The notes under the pieces are model-generated. The model did not search any database, had not been told where the DNA came from, and saw only the letters and a list, made by a program, of their open reading frames with translations. Source: Sparassis latifolia (taxonomy: Eukaryota; Basidiomycota; Agaricomycetes; Polyporales; Sparassidaceae). From it: a stretch of 64,000 bases of DNA. Numbering within the stretch: position 1 is the stretch's first letter; the number at the start of each line of letters is the position of its first letter. The position numbers and the translations under genes were made by a program. The stretch lies in the NCBI GenBank assembly GCA_018466975.1, contig CM031555.1:1922001-1986000 (forward strand). The letters are read 5' to 3'. Shown in pieces: positions 35,174-47,279 of the stretch.

Positions 35174-36190
35174 CTACGCAATCAAGGCCGTTTTCTCATG
35201 CCGCCCAAAGTCCGAGTACATCTCTGCATCGGGCGCTCGGTACTGCTCGTGCAGTGCCGCTGCGGCGAGTATCTTCTCGTACACAGGGTCGACAAAGCGC
35301 CCGGGCGTGAACGGTGGTGGACTCTCGTCAACGTTCTCGATAGACGTCTGGCGGGCGAGCGGGAGGTGTGCGAGGTCGTCTGAGGGCGGGGGCGAGACGC
35401 CCGCAGCCATAAACTCGGCAGACGCGGGCGTGCGCATTTTTTTGTAGTGCCGCCGGAGTAGCAGCAGCAGTGCGGCGAGCACGAGCAGCCCGAGAATGCC
35501 GCCGACGACTCCGCCCACGATTGCACCGGTGGAAGTTGTGTGCCGAGTCGCCGCGGCGGCTGAGAGGGCTGTGGGGCCTGTCTGGTTAGAGGAGAACGTT
35601 GAAGATGAGCTGACTTTGGAATGCACAGTGGGAGAGGCGTTCGAAGATGGACCGCTTGTGGACAGCCCGGGGAACGACGTGCCCGAAGATGGTCCGGGTG
35701 TGAGCGACATTGCGGAAGAAACTATGGATGAGGTGGGTATAGTGGTAGACGTCGGAGATGAGCCGACTGGGAGTTGCGCACTAGCAGACGGCGAGGGTGT
35801 GCTAGTGCTAGAGGCAGCGGATGGACTTGCGAGAGAAGGGCTTGGTGAGCTTGCCGGTGATGGGTAGGAGACCCCACCAGTGTTGGACGACGAAAAAGGC
35901 GTGGGCTGCGGGACGTCCGTAGTACTCGATAATGTCAGAGGAGTGGCGCCTCTAGTAGAGGTGAGAACAGATACTGTCGGGGGGCTCTGGTAGATCGGGA
36001 CAGAGGTGTCGGGTAGTGAGGAACATGGGTTTGGATCGCCCCAAACTGCATATGGTGGTGGTCAGGCAAGGTGAACGCGTAGGAAAAGAGGACTCACCAC
36101 ATGGCCCGGTTGTTCCACGAGAAGGCGGTTTCTGAAACGCAAGCGATATGAAGACCACGCCAACAAAAGGGCATTCATAGTGGATCGTAC
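35174..36190 (-). CDS. Ser/Thr-rich single-pass membrane protein (cell-surface type), 5' end uncertain
   Basis: From about 36190 down: a hydrophobic stretch (CPFVGVVFISLAF), TTGPCVWGDPNPCSSLP across an intron at about 36045-36095, then over 150 residues rich in Ser, Thr and Pro (for example ASSTSTPSPSASAQLPVGSS), a transmembrane helix GGVVGGILGLLVLAALLLLL (about 35465-35530), the stop-transfer RRHYKKMR and a cytoplasmic tail of about 90 residues ending TALIA-stop at 35174. This is the architecture of fungal wall-stress sensors and mucin-like surface proteins: glycosylated ectodomain, one helix and a short tail. No WSC Cys pattern is visible, only the CVWGDPNPC pair. The initiator ATG was not identified in frame; a short upstream exon is likely. 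Confidence 0.68.
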
Positions 36191-36542
36191 CGCATCGCCT
36201 GACATAGAAAAAATTCAAGGAAACGTCCAGCACACAGGAATGGCCGCCAGAGGTAACGACTCAAGAGGACGCAACACAATGCGTAATAAGGATAGTAAGA
36301 GAGGGAGCGCCTGTGGCGGTGTGCCCCATCCTGCCAATATCTAGGTGCAATCAATCTTTCGCGTACAGTGTTTGATTTCTGTCACTGTGCCGCCCCGGGC
36401 ATCATGACACACGGCGAGCGCGGACAGCAGAGCGTCGTGCCCGACATCGAGGCGAGCAGAGAGATGCAGGAAGCGCTGCCACATACGCCGAGGAGAAGTC
36501 GGAGAATTGTTCCCGAAGCGTCATGGGCTCACTCAGCGCACC

Positions 36543-37594
36543 ATGCTCCTTTCCCGCCTCTGCCCCGCCATCTGCAGACTCCCCCACCGCCCCTTCTCAT
36601 CCTCATCGCCAGCCAGCATGAAGGTCGTTCCCGTTCCCGTGCGCGAAGACAACTACGCCTACCTTCTCATCGACGATGTCTCAGGAAAGGCAGCAGCGGT
36701 CGACCCGTATGATGTGCCCAAGGTCCGCGCCGCTGCAGAGAAGGCCGGCGTGGAAATCATCGCGAGCATCACCACACACCACCACTACGACCACAGTGGT
36801 GGAAACCAGGTGTGTGATTCTCATGTGTGTCTTGGTGGTCGCGTCTGATCGACCCGTGCAGGCTTTCGTACGCGTGCTGCATTGCAAGGGTACTCGCGAT
36901 GCTTAAATATTAATTCCAGGCCGCCACCTTCCCCGGCGTGCCCATCTATGGTGGAAGTCACAAGGCGCCAGCCGTGACCAGCATCGTCAAGGACAAGGAC
37001 GAGTTCACCATCGGCGACGCCATTAGCGTCAAGTACGTACCCTCCTTGTTGCCCGCTGATTCAGCCCTCTCACGGAGACCTTGTGCAGGTGTCTCGCGAC
37101 GCCTTGTCACACGCAGGATTCCATCTGCTACTATGTAACCTCGTCCTCTGGAGCGTCCCACTCTGGCGGTGTCTTCACCGGCGACACCCTCTTCATCGCC
37201 GGCTGCGGCCGCTTCTTCGAGGGCACCGGCGCTGAGATGCACGCCGCACTCAGCTACCTCGGCACACTGCCCGCACAGACGGTCGTGTACAACGGCCACG
37301 AGTACACTGCAGGCAATGTCGCCTTCGCCAAGTCCGTCGACCCGCAGAACCCCGCGCTCGCCCGCCTTGAGGGCATCCTGCGCGAGCACAAGAGCACTAC
37401 CGGGCTCACCACCATCGGCGATGAGAAGGAGTGGAACCCCTTCATGCGCCTGCAGAGCGCTCCGATCCGGTCTGTGTCTTCATGTTTGTCTGATGGCTGC
37501 TGGGACTGACGAGTGGGCATATAGGGAGGCTACCGGGGCAGATGCCGATAACAATATTATGGACATCCTAAGGACTAAGAAAAATACCTTCTAA
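36543..37594 (+). CDS. GLO2: Hydroxyacylglutathione hydrolase (glyoxalase II)
   Basis: Four exons. MKVVPVPVREDNYAYLLIDD (from 36618), the metal-binding motif THHHYDHSGGN (about 36771-36810), GGSHKAPAVT, CLATPCHTQDSICYYVTSSS, FTGDTLFIAGCGRFFEGTG (about 37165-37225; second-shell Asp and GRFFEGT), YNGHEYTAGNVAFA (about 37288-37329) and a C-terminal helical domain with KEWNPFMRL. It hydrolyses S-D-lactoylglutathione to lactate and glutathione, the second step of methylglyoxal detoxification, with two metal ions. The upstream in-frame ATG 36543 adds 25 residues rich in Arg, Leu and Ser (MLLSRLCPAICRLPHRPFSS), a likely mitochondrial presequence, so two products are possible (see finding). The end ILRTKKNTF-stop is at 37594. 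Confidence 0.95.
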
Positions 37595-38070
37595 GTTCAC
37601 GGGGTGAGCGATATCTTCTGTCCGCTGCCGCAGGTTTGCAATCCCGGGCACCATATCACAGGTCCAGCTAACTGTAGTGGAGGGGTATTTGGAAGGAAGG
37701 ATTTATGTATGTACCATATTGCAACTGTACCATCATTTATACACTGGCATACTCTCTTCTGTGTCTCGTCCTGTGCGATGTTGCGGGATGGTGGAATCTT
37801 GTTACCGATTCAACCTGACTTATATCGGTGAGCGAGTTGCGGCTGCGAGCCAGAGTTAGATGTTTGAGCAGAAAACAACGGGAAACGAGATAAATATATG
37901 AACAAGTAGTAGTGTCCTAAGATATGTTGCCGCGGCTGCCGTCGATCCTTTTCTGTCGTACACATCTCTGGATATCCTGAGGAATGAAGATTGAAGCAGA
38001 GTGGCTACAAGTGCCTCTGGGAGATATCCCGCAGCATCGATGGAGTCATAGGTAGAGCTGGGCTGGGGGA
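37595..38070. other. Convergent 3' region
   Basis: About 475 bases between the stops of GLO2 and SFT2, with AT-rich probable 3' UTR sequence. No gene recognised. Confidence 0.5.
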
Positions 38071-38902
38071 TCACATTCCAAAAACCTTGAGGACCGCCGC
38101 GCGCGCATATGGGATGTAAGAGAGAGTGTACCACAGATAGGCCAGGTACTCGATGATCACGAAGACTGTCGCGGATCAGTGGGACGCAACGGTAAGATGT
38201 GCGCAGACACTTACTGATGCATAGGACCTGCGTCGGAACGCGAGTAGTCAGTATCATGGCAAGCGTGAGGAGGAGAAGAAACGAACATCACTGCGAATCA
38301 CATAAGCACCGATGAAAACGAGCACTATCGAGGCAATGAAGACGATGGTCGCCACCACCCGTACCGGCTTGAACATCTATGTGCAGCCAACGGGTGAATC
38401 AGCGCAAGCACTCCTCACAGAAGCTAGCATCAGTAGACTGACGAGTTGGAATTGCTTCATGAACTATCGCACAGCAGGTAACGTCAGCTTAGCATCGACA
38501 ATGGGCGGCATGACAGAGGAACGCACCCCCAGCAAGAATCCTGTCCCCGCTAACGAAATAACCGTACCGATAGCATACAACACTGCACCGAAATCGTCAG
38601 AACGGCCCCACTCCGAATTAAAGGGCCTGCGCACCTGCAAAGGTGCTTAGTTGTCCTACGAACAGCAGAATGCTCCCCAGCAAACTTAGAACGAAGCCGG
38701 CTATCACGCTAGGGAGACACCTTCAGTCACTCCAACACAGGCTGCAGAACACGACGCACTCACCACCCCCAAAGCCGTACAATCGTTGTGTCCGTGTCAG
38801 CCCGAGGAAGCTGAACGCCGAGTCCCCCTCGAAGAACTGGGTCTCGGGCATCGTGCCGCCCAGCGACTCGATGTTGAACCATCCTTTGGAGTTCGAAGCC
38901 AT
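38071..38902 (-). CDS. SFT2: Golgi vesicle transport protein SFT2
   Basis: About seven small exons. MASNSKGWFNIESLGGTMPE starts at 38902; FSFLGLTRTQRLYGFGG precedes the first helix VIAGFVLSLLGSILLFVG (about 38660-38715); VLYAIGTVISLAGTGFLLG is the second; FMKQFQLMFKPVRVVATIVF begins the third; VLCIIFVIIEYLAYLWYTLS the fourth; and the end is YARAAVLKVFGM-stop at 38071. The (T/S)RxQRxYGF start, four helices, the FMKQFQLMFKP loop and the WYTLSYIP(Y/F)AR end match the Sft2/SFT2D family, tetraspanning Golgi proteins linked to endosome-to-Golgi traffic and fusion. About 165 residues. The exon before VLCII may end with the codons IRSD. Confidence 0.88.
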
Positions 38903-39419
38903 TGTCGTAGTCGTCGTCAGTCGTTAACAGAAGACTGGAGTGTCGTGAAATGGGTGAACGTTAAGGGGCTGGCGATCGTTTTGCTGTTGCAATTGTTTCC
39001 GTGACGGCAAGGATCGTTTGGTGCGCAGCAGTCGGGGTTCAGGTAGCTGTGCATGTCTCAGGATCATCAATAAAGTAAAAAAAAATATCGTTGATTCGTG
39101 AAAGTCATAGAAGTCATCATAATACTGCAGGCCTAGCTACAGGATTTTTTGGTATTACGACGTAACGGTCAATTATCAAAGCGAAGGAGACGTCCAAGAG
39201 ACAGCCAGCTCGGCTACCCAGCTCGAACGATCATGGCAAAGCATTCTGCATTTTCAAGAATTTGTCAAGAGTAAAAGCGTGCATCACAATCACAACCGTA
39301 GAGCGAACAGTCAAGAAAATACATGTACCTTAGTTCATATGCATGTACATGACCGCAACGGAGAACAGAGCCCGACAGCACCAGCGGGGACACATACAAC
39401 GGGAGGAGAACCATGCATG
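38903..39419. other. Intergenic, upstream of SFT2 and downstream of EDC4
   Basis: About 515 bases with an A-run near 39078-39087. It should hold the SFT2 promoter and EDC4 3' UTR. No gene recognised. Confidence 0.5.
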
Positions 39420-42400
39420 TTACATAGGCTTGCGACTGAGGATATCCTGGATATCCGAGATCGCGCGCGTCGCCTCTATCGGTCCGCCAGGGAGAATGTT
39501 GAGACGCTGCTTGGTCGTATTTAGCAACTGCTGGACACTGGGCAACACTCTCGCGACATAAGGAGAAATGAGCGGGTCCTGTAAATAAAGTCACATCAAA
39601 ATGCACGTTCGCACAACATGCATCATGATTTACACTTACGGAAGTGTTGAGGACGGATGCTGCCCGCTGCAGCCACCACATAGATACCTTGAAGACCTCA
39701 TCAAGAGGAGACGTTTCGCCAATAACGGAAGAGAGCTACAGAAAAAGGTGAGAAAGGCCTCTAGAATATATCTCAACCACGACGTACCCTATGAACGAGA
39801 GTGAGTACCACTGCTTGAGAAAGAGGGCTTGGACCGTTCAATGGCATAATGACATCCGGGTTGGACCGCGCAAGCAGCTCGCGGAGCTGTCGGATGTCCT
39901 GAGTGCCCAGAACCGCGAGGTAGGTGTCATCCCACTCTTCAGACTGTGCTGGAGGAGTCGAACGCATGATCTGTTGCGCGTGCGGAGGGAGTGGTGGAGG
40001 CGCAGTGGGATGAGATGCTTGCGGCGCTGCAATGCTAGCACCAGCCCAAGGTCCCGGCATCGGCCCTGCCATCATCGGAGGTACCTGCTGCTGCTGCTGC
40101 TGCTGCTGTGGTTGCCCCTGTTGCTGCTGGAATGAACCATGAGAGGGAGGGTATCCGCCCTGGTGCTGAGGTGCAGGAGGTAATGTCGGGTGTCGCAGCA
40201 GCTGGGATAGGCTTCCCTGAGGGGCGTACTGTGCGTTAGCAGAAGGACCAGGAGAGCTTCGAGCTTGCATCGGATGGCCAACGGGAGAAGTCACATTTAT
40301 GGTGAGGAACTTCACTTGGTCCGACAGCATTCGCACTGATTGCTCCATATCTCGAATCAGTGACTACATCGTTCGGTCAGTATGTGAAAGGCGAGTCTGG
40401 TAGGTAACGCACCTCTTGCCCCCTAAGAGCTTCACTCTGCCAGGTGATCACCTCTTTCTTCAAGTTCAAGATCTCCGTGTGGATCTCTCGGGACAGCTCT
40501 TGATGCATCGTCGAAGACTGCTGTGTGTACGCGGGAATAAGGGTCTTAGTGATTGAATCCTTCACGTGTCTCTCAACGATCGGGGTGACAGCAGAAGAGA
40601 CAGTTCGTGCAATGTGAGAGGATACTTCGGGCCGAAGAAGCATGCGCTCTACCTCACTGGGGAGGCTCTATGATGGTCGTGAGCAAATTATATAATCACG
40701 TACTTTTTTTGCACGTACCTGATTCATGGAGTCCGAGAGGCCCTTCGCAATTTGGTTGCTCAACGCAGCCTTCACCTCGTTTTTGGTGATATTCTCAAGG
40801 GAGGGTAAGACAGAGTTCTGCACTTCCGTCCTCACTGCCATCTCGACGACGCGTGTCGTGTTCTTCGTCAGCTCAGTGGAGATAAGTTTCAAAATCTTCT
40901 CCTGCCGAACGAAGTCCGCCGCTTGCTCGTTGGCACGAGCATCCTCCAGCCGTTGGTCTGAAATGACGCGCATCAGATGCGATGCCAACAGTCACAACAA
41001 TAGGAAACTTACGTTGTTTGTCCAACTCCTTTCCGATCAGGCGACCGATGCGGGTGTGCAGACTTTCCTCAACTTTTCTGATCTCCTTCGATAGCGCAAC
41101 ACCAAGAGGAGACTCATTGATGACGGCAGCATCCCCACGATTCTTACCATCCTTGTCCCTGTCCTTGTCCTTGGTGGTGTCGTTATCTTTCCATCCAACA
41201 TTCTTCCCCTTCGCATTCCTGCCCTTGTTCTCCTGGAAACGCCCTCCTTCGTCACGACTGCCCTCACCTTCTACTTCTTCGGAAGGAGGGGTTTTCAGTC
41301 TTGGCAGAGGAACAGCAAGCGTGATGGAAGGAGGAGGGGGTTGGTTGATGGCACCCGGCGCAACCTGCGGCGGTGGCGGCTGCCTCTGAGGCTTGGGTTC
41401 GCTTGCCTGAGGCTGCTGAGACGCAAAAGCGGGGAACCTCGCAGAAGCTGAGGCTAGAGCTGAAGTGTACCACTCCTTCCGAATGAGTACCTGGTCTACG
41501 CCAGTCGAATGGACAGAGAACGCGACGAGGGCTAAGTCTCCCGGAGGAACTTTCGCAGCGACACACGCAGCATGAGCTTCCTCACCAGTGGGATCGGCAT
41601 CAGCTGTCAGTATGACGAAGTGGATTGTGGGTTTGGGCCCGCAGAACTCAACAGCCTGCTCAAAGTATGCTCCTCGGCCAAGCTCTTCACTTCCAGGAGA
41701 CGGTGTGGGCATATCGAAGTTAATTTTGAACGCAATCATACTGTCTCGCCTGTTGTTCGCGATCCACAGCGTCTGGATCCTCGAGTCGTAACTGGCATGG
41801 CCGAACATGTCCGGGTCGTCTTGGCCGCTGTTGATGAACTTCACGGTGGAGAGAACGTTCCTACCCATGACAGCTAGCAGCTGGAAAACAGTACCGTTCT
41901 TGCGACCAACAACAACGCCTCCTTCAACAAAGGTGAGCGAAGAGGGGACGTCGTCGCCGCGAACCTTGTGGGACCAGAAAGGCAGCTTGTCGTTGATATT
42001 CCACATCGTCAGAATAGAGTCTTCGGAGATGGTAGCCAGTGCCGACCGCGGAACGTCGAAATCAATCGCAACAATTGACTGAGAAAGCATGTCAGTATCG
42101 GCCTAGAACGTAGGAGAACACGACGTACGGAAGGCACGGAGAAAATCTGGCCTACGCGGTGCAATTCTGATTGCGGGATCGGTTCACCACCAAATATGTG
42201 AGCAGCGTCTGCAATGTTGATGAGGTAGACATCAGTGTCTGACGCTACGGCCACCAGATCTGGTCGCTGAGGATGCCACTTAACAGCGTGAAGCGCATCG
42301 CCGTCAGCAGTGGGGAGGACACAAAGCATGACCTTGCCACTACATCGCCAAGTCAGCTTATGTAACGAAACAAATAACAGAGAATGAGGCACATACGGCA

Positions 42401-44318
42401 CGTCGTCAGTGATAATCTCCGGCAACTCCCAAACAACAAATCCTCCATCCGACGTGACTCCGGCCAGTCGATTACCATGAACAGACATATCGGTGACCGA
42501 TGTAGAAGGAGGGAATAGTTGTGGCAATTGCATTAACGTGCGATCTCCACTGGATCGCGAAATCACACGAACACGACCTGAATGAGGCTATGTCAGAGTC
42601 GAATTTCAACTCTCAATACGCCCGTTCGTACCTTTTGTCATCGCGTATGCAACCCAATGAGTTGCTCCGATAGTCGTTCCAGGCAAGAAGGTAGAGTCCA
42701 CCTTGACCAAGGCGATGGCTGTTGATTTCACGGCATCGGGAGGCGCTTGAATCTCGTCAAGAGGTTGAGAAACATCAAAGACAATACTCTGAGGTTGAGA
42801 ACTGGAGTGAGAAAACCGATTAGTGCGGAAACTCAGTATCGACCAGTAATCCACCAACCTTGGGCTAACGTTTTTACCCTTCGGCCCACCTCTACCTCTA
42901 GATTCCGGACCCGTTGTCCTATAAGGCTGCGCGGCGTTGGAAGGACCTTCCTTATCCCGCGGAATAGCTCCAGGTGCGAACGGACCTTGCGTGGCAGGTG
43001 CAGGTCCGATAGGAGACTCCGTAGATCTACGTTGCTGCCTCTGATTTTGAGGCTTAGGTGGAGACCCACGCGGAGAAGAGGAGGGTTGAGGGGGTTGAGG
43101 TGGTAGGGGACGAGACATTCTCGCTTGCTGGACAGGCTCAACCTGCGGGCTAGTATCCTCGCTAGGGGCGTACGGATCGTAAGGAGCGTTATAAAGTTGT
43201 GGAGGAGCAACCGGGGCAGCCTGTCCCCTCGTAAGTTGGTCCATCAGGTTTTCAACGGACTTGCGTTTAGGGTCCATGATGGCGGGGGTCCATGCGTTGT
43301 CTTCGACGCTGCCAGAAGAAAGGTTCGTCGGCTGCGTCGGGGCTGGCTTGCGCTTCGCAGACGTCGACGTAGTCGCAAGCGCGTCAAATGGCGACACGAA
43401 GTCAAACATAGACCTGCGTGCTGGTGAAGGGGCACGCTGTTGGGATGGAGGCACTTGAAGTTCCAATGAGTCCCGAGGTGGTTCGTGTGAAGGGTACGGG
43501 CTTTCGCCATAGTAGGGAATATCGTGATGCAATGGGGCTTCAGGACTATTCCGCATGTAGGGCGGAGATGGACCTGCTGCTGGAAGAGAGGGGGCACTGG
43601 GTTGAGTCTCCGGGTAGTTGTATTTCGGCGCGCTACTACTCTCGTTATATGCACGAGAGTTGAAGAAATCATAGGTCAGACAGGGGAACCGAAATGAGAT
43701 TCACAGAAGAAGGGATATGGGCGTATGAGGTGCAAACGCAATAACGTTCATCTCAACGATAATGCAAGCCAAGTATTATTGATAAATATATACTCACCCT
43801 GACATCAACTGCTCCAGGAGTAACTTTCCCTGCGACTCGTTACTGGGCATACCCCTCGGAGCAGATCCCGGAGGTGTAGGAATCTGCTGTGGGGGTGGCG
43901 GACCGCTCGCCGGAGGTATTTGTGCGTTAGAGGACGGCGGGGAGACCGCACCCAATAGAGATAACAAAGCATTCTGCCTGTCCGCAGCGGGATTGCTCGG
44001 AGCAGATGCAGATGAAGACACTGAACCGGCATTCACAGAAGCCGGCGTAGCAGGACCAGACTGAACAGGTTCTTGAAGACCAGGATAGATATTCGCAGCG
44101 CTGCTCGGCTGCGGACTGACATGCGATACAGATGGAGCATTCAAACCATGGAGAAGAGTGTCCAGACGGCTCGTCGATGTAGAAGGAACAGTCTCTCGGT
44201 GAGATGGACTGGGAGACGGATTCAGCGGCGGGAGAGGGACTTGGAAATGCTGTTGTGGTTGAGGGGGTGGTGTTGGACCTCGAGAAAAAACATTATCTCG
44301 GGCTGCGATAGGATCCAT
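39420..44318 (-). CDS. EDC4: Enhancer of mRNA decapping 4 (Ge-1/EDC4) scaffold
   Basis: The longest gene, about 1,350 residues in many exons. From ATG 44318 (MDPIAARDNVFSRGPTPPPQ) come about 450 residues rich in Pro, Ser and Gln; the WD40-like propeller covers roughly 42800-41570 (LDEIQAPPDAVKSTAIALVK, VTDMSVHGNRLAGVTSDGGF, ALATISEDSILTMWNINDK, YDSRIQTLWIANN). A Lys/Asp-rich linker (KDKDRDKDGKNRG) follows, then helical segments (LGVALSKEIRKVEESLHTRI, SLPSEVERMLLRPE-like region, QSSTMHQELSREIHTEILNL), a Gln-rich segment (see finding) and the C-terminal helical domain (SSVIGETSPLDEVFKVSMWW to SDIQDILSRKPM-stop, 39420). The order N-terminal WD40, linker, coiled coils and C-terminal alpha-helical repeat is Ge-1, which bridges DCP1 and DCP2 in P-bodies. 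Confidence 0.87.
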
Positions 44319-46966
44319 GGTGATCGCGACTTAAGACGGCGAGGCTAAGATAGAGGTAGGAGGCCGTCGAGGAGAGAGGAGAGATACACGTCTCTCGATG
44401 TTCGGAGAAATGTCGTGCTAAGTAAGACTGCGCCTCATTGAGAACACGAGGCTACTCGGCTTCTCCCGATTATGTCTTACTCCTGCAGCCTTGCTGCAGC
44501 CCGCTGAACCTTGAGGCCGGCCATGACTCTGTGCTTCGTATGCTCCTTTGCTCAAAAAAAATCCTTGACCGCACATTCGTAGTAGTCGCATCTTCGACAG
44601 AGAAAATTTATTTCCTATATGCACAGTCTGATACCCAGGAGGATAATTACACTGTCGTACAACGAGCCGCCGAGCGACAGTCCGTCATCCACCAAGCGAA
44701 GATCCCCCATAACAGACTCGTGGAACAGGGCAGGTCTGTTCCATTGAGCCCAGCTCCGTGCAGTTGATAACAGTTGTGCTCCGTGTACAATGCTGCGTTG
44801 CTGCCGCGACCGACTAAGGCATTGGACAGCTCTTCAATGGCCACCGTGATGCATGGAGATATATAACAAGTAGCACATCTTTTTTCAACGTTCCCAGCTT
44901 ATCGTTTTGAGATGACGGCGAGAGGCTGTATTTAGCCATCCCCATGGCTGCCTAGGGCACCTAGACTTAGTAGAGTGATGTCTCATGCAAGACGAGCGAA
45001 TCGAAAACCTAGATCCAACGGCAGCGCTTGGCTGATCCACGACACCTTGATAGCATGCATGGACGCGATCACCGTTGAGATCCACGCATCCATGAACGAG
45101 GTAGTCGCGCGCAATCTCAAGAAAGCAGCATGAAGACGGACTCCGCAGTGACTACATGGCCAAGAAGGGCAGAGCGAAGAGGTAAGATCCGGACGAACCC
45201 CCCCTGCATTAAGTGTTTAATAACACAGTATGGTTGTTATCACTAGCGGTTCAAGCCGATCCAAAGATGAAGGAGCTGGGTAGAAGGTCACAGAAGGTCC
45301 AGCATTTGTCTCGGCTCAGCAGTAGTGTCATAGCAAGAAAAATCCCTACGGTGGCCATCTCGCTGTCCGGACATTTCAACGTCCAAAAGTCACATAGGCG
45401 ATGTCCGAAATCCGCACATTCGAGGAGGACCGTCTCGCCATGTGGATATCACCAAGGGTTTGAGAGGCCTGACACCAAACCAGCGTCCACAAGGCCAGCT
45501 CCGCGACGTCGGCGAATTTGGGGCCGTCTCACAATCCGGACACAAAGTCGAAAATTTTCGCAATATGTCCGAACAAAAATATTGAAAATCAAGGATTTTA
45601 TGGCATCCACAGATATGGTTTCCAGGGTCTTCCTCGCGCCCAGGGGCACGTTTAAGCTTAACATCCCCGATTGAGGACAGTGTACGATAGAGCCTTCAAA
45701 CATTTAATTATAATATGAGTAGTGCTGCGTAGGAAGTAAAAATTTCACTTACAATATGCGGGATGTGAAAACGTTGGGACAGCGCCGCCATGTTAGCAAC
45801 GAAGAGCTGAATGTAAACCGCATCGGCCCAGCCTTTTTGCGACCATTCGATTTTTGGTGTTGGCCAGAAGAGTCAAGACCAACGGCCTAGCAAGGTGTCC
45901 CAATCAAATTGTAATTGATTTGTCCGTCTGCCAACTTTCTTGCAGAGCACTATGTAGGCGGAAGGTCGCTATTTTGATTGGACCTTGACAGACGCCCTCA
46001 GGAACCAATCGGGGTATTCTGTGAACAGGAAGGGCCTAGCGCAAACGCGCAGTTAACCCCAGCCACCCACATGATGAAGAGTTGATGAAGGGCTGTACTA
46101 CAGAGGAACATGATTATCGGATAAAGACAACTTTACGATAACGGCGGACTCACAGGTGGCTACGGAACTTCTCCATAAGTATGTACTTAACTTGGTTGAA
46201 CCAGAAGTCTGGTCGAAAGCCAGCGAAGTCATCCAACCGGAAAAGGAAAGTGACGTAGTACACGTTCGACAACTCCACATCACTAGAGTTTAGAACTGCA
46301 GACTTAGGGTTCAATAAGCTTAGGCTGACAAAAGATGGTACTTGAGAAGTCCTAAGGACAGGAGATGGTCTACGGTGAGAAAGCATGTGAGCAGGGCATG
46401 GAAGCCTGCATATCACCGATAACACCTACCGTGACTTCTGCCTTCAGTATACAGCGGCAATCATTGGGAAGCACGTACGAAAACAGGTATACGACAAACA
46501 TCTGCGATAGCGGAAAGGACTAGAACAAGCATAGTATCTTTAGACAAGCGTCAAGAAAGCATCGACGTCAGGGTGTGTTGACTCACATGAAGGATGAGGG
46601 ATTTTGCAGACACCAATAGGAGCACTACGGCTGGCACTTCCCGGAAGACTTGCTCCGCAACTTCACACTGATGAAGACTATTTTGGGTGAGTATTCAAGG
46701 ATGAAAAGGACCGAAAGAGCACCAGGTACGTAGACAGATCAGGACTACAGCTGAGAGTTGGGCGTCCAAGTCTTTATGCGAGCCAGAAGTGAGGTCTGAA
46801 GCAGCCCAAAGTCAATTTCTAGCAGCCCTGTGAGGGGCCAAGGTACGCAAAGTGGAATCGAAGTGCATACGGTAGGTAACCCACCTCACTGACAGACACC
46901 CGTGTCAAGTAGTGTTATGCAACACGTGCGCCTGGTGATCGAGATCCGACAGGCCTCGGAATCCGA
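44319..46966. other. 2.6-kb gene-poor stretch upstream of the metallothionein
   Basis: Holds the EDC4 promoter and then AT/GC-mixed sequence without a coherent gene. The longest frames (45213-45674 plus, 153 codons; 46150-46425 minus, 91 codons, containing VYYVTFLFRLDDFAGFRPDF) have no recognised domain and no splice partners. No clear transposon ends seen. Confidence 0.4.
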
Positions 46967-46974
46967 TATAAGAC
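46966..46974 (+). promoter_or_regulatory. Putative TATA element of the metallothionein gene
   Basis: Sequence gatataaga, about 80 bases before the ATG at 47052, preceded within 50 bases by acacgtgcgcc, which is one base off the TGCRCNC metal-response core. This is suggestive only; fungal MT genes are normally metal-inducible. Confidence 0.35.
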
Positions 46975-47051
46975 GAGGCTCAGGCATCCAGCCAGAGTCA
47001 GTTCCCTACTTTCTACTACCACAATCCATTACATCGTCCATATCCAACACA

Positions 47052-47279
47052 ATGTTCACCGTACGTCAACACTCACTGGCTGCTCGTCGCCATCCGCTTG
47101 CGTACTCATTGCAATCGTTCGTTCTCCAGACCGTTGAAGTGCCCAAGAATGCTGCTGGCGCGTGCGGCCAGGAGTCCTGCAACTGCGGCGACAAGTGCGT
47201 ATGCTTTGTGAGAATGGGTAGCTGTGATGCTGACAATTAATCCAGATGTGCCTGCAAGCCGGGGGAGTGCAAGTGCTGA
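47052..47279 (+). CDS. Copper-type metallothionein, 35 residues
   Basis: Three coding exons. ATG TTC ACC (47052-47060) is followed by a GTACGT intron ending ctccag (47130), then the exon TVEVPKNAAGACGQESCNCG ending in AA (phase 2) at about 47195, a GTGCGT intron ending atccag at 47245, and the last exon finishing with TGA 47277-47279. Cysteine spacing is C-x4-C-x-C-x3-C-x-C-x4-C-x-C: seven Cys, no aromatic residue in the Cys-rich part, and Gly/Lys-rich gaps. Seven-Cys metallothioneins of about 25-35 residues are known from Agaricus and Neurospora and bind several Cu(I) ions through Cys-x-Cys motifs. It should buffer copper in the cytosol. The gene is too short and too divided to appear in ORF lists. 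A TATA-like element lies upstream. Confidence 0.85.

Noticed and set aside
45213..45674. 153-codon plus frame as a gene
   Set aside because: No recognisable domain, no introns in a genome where nearly every gene has them, and a counter-strand frame of similar quality.
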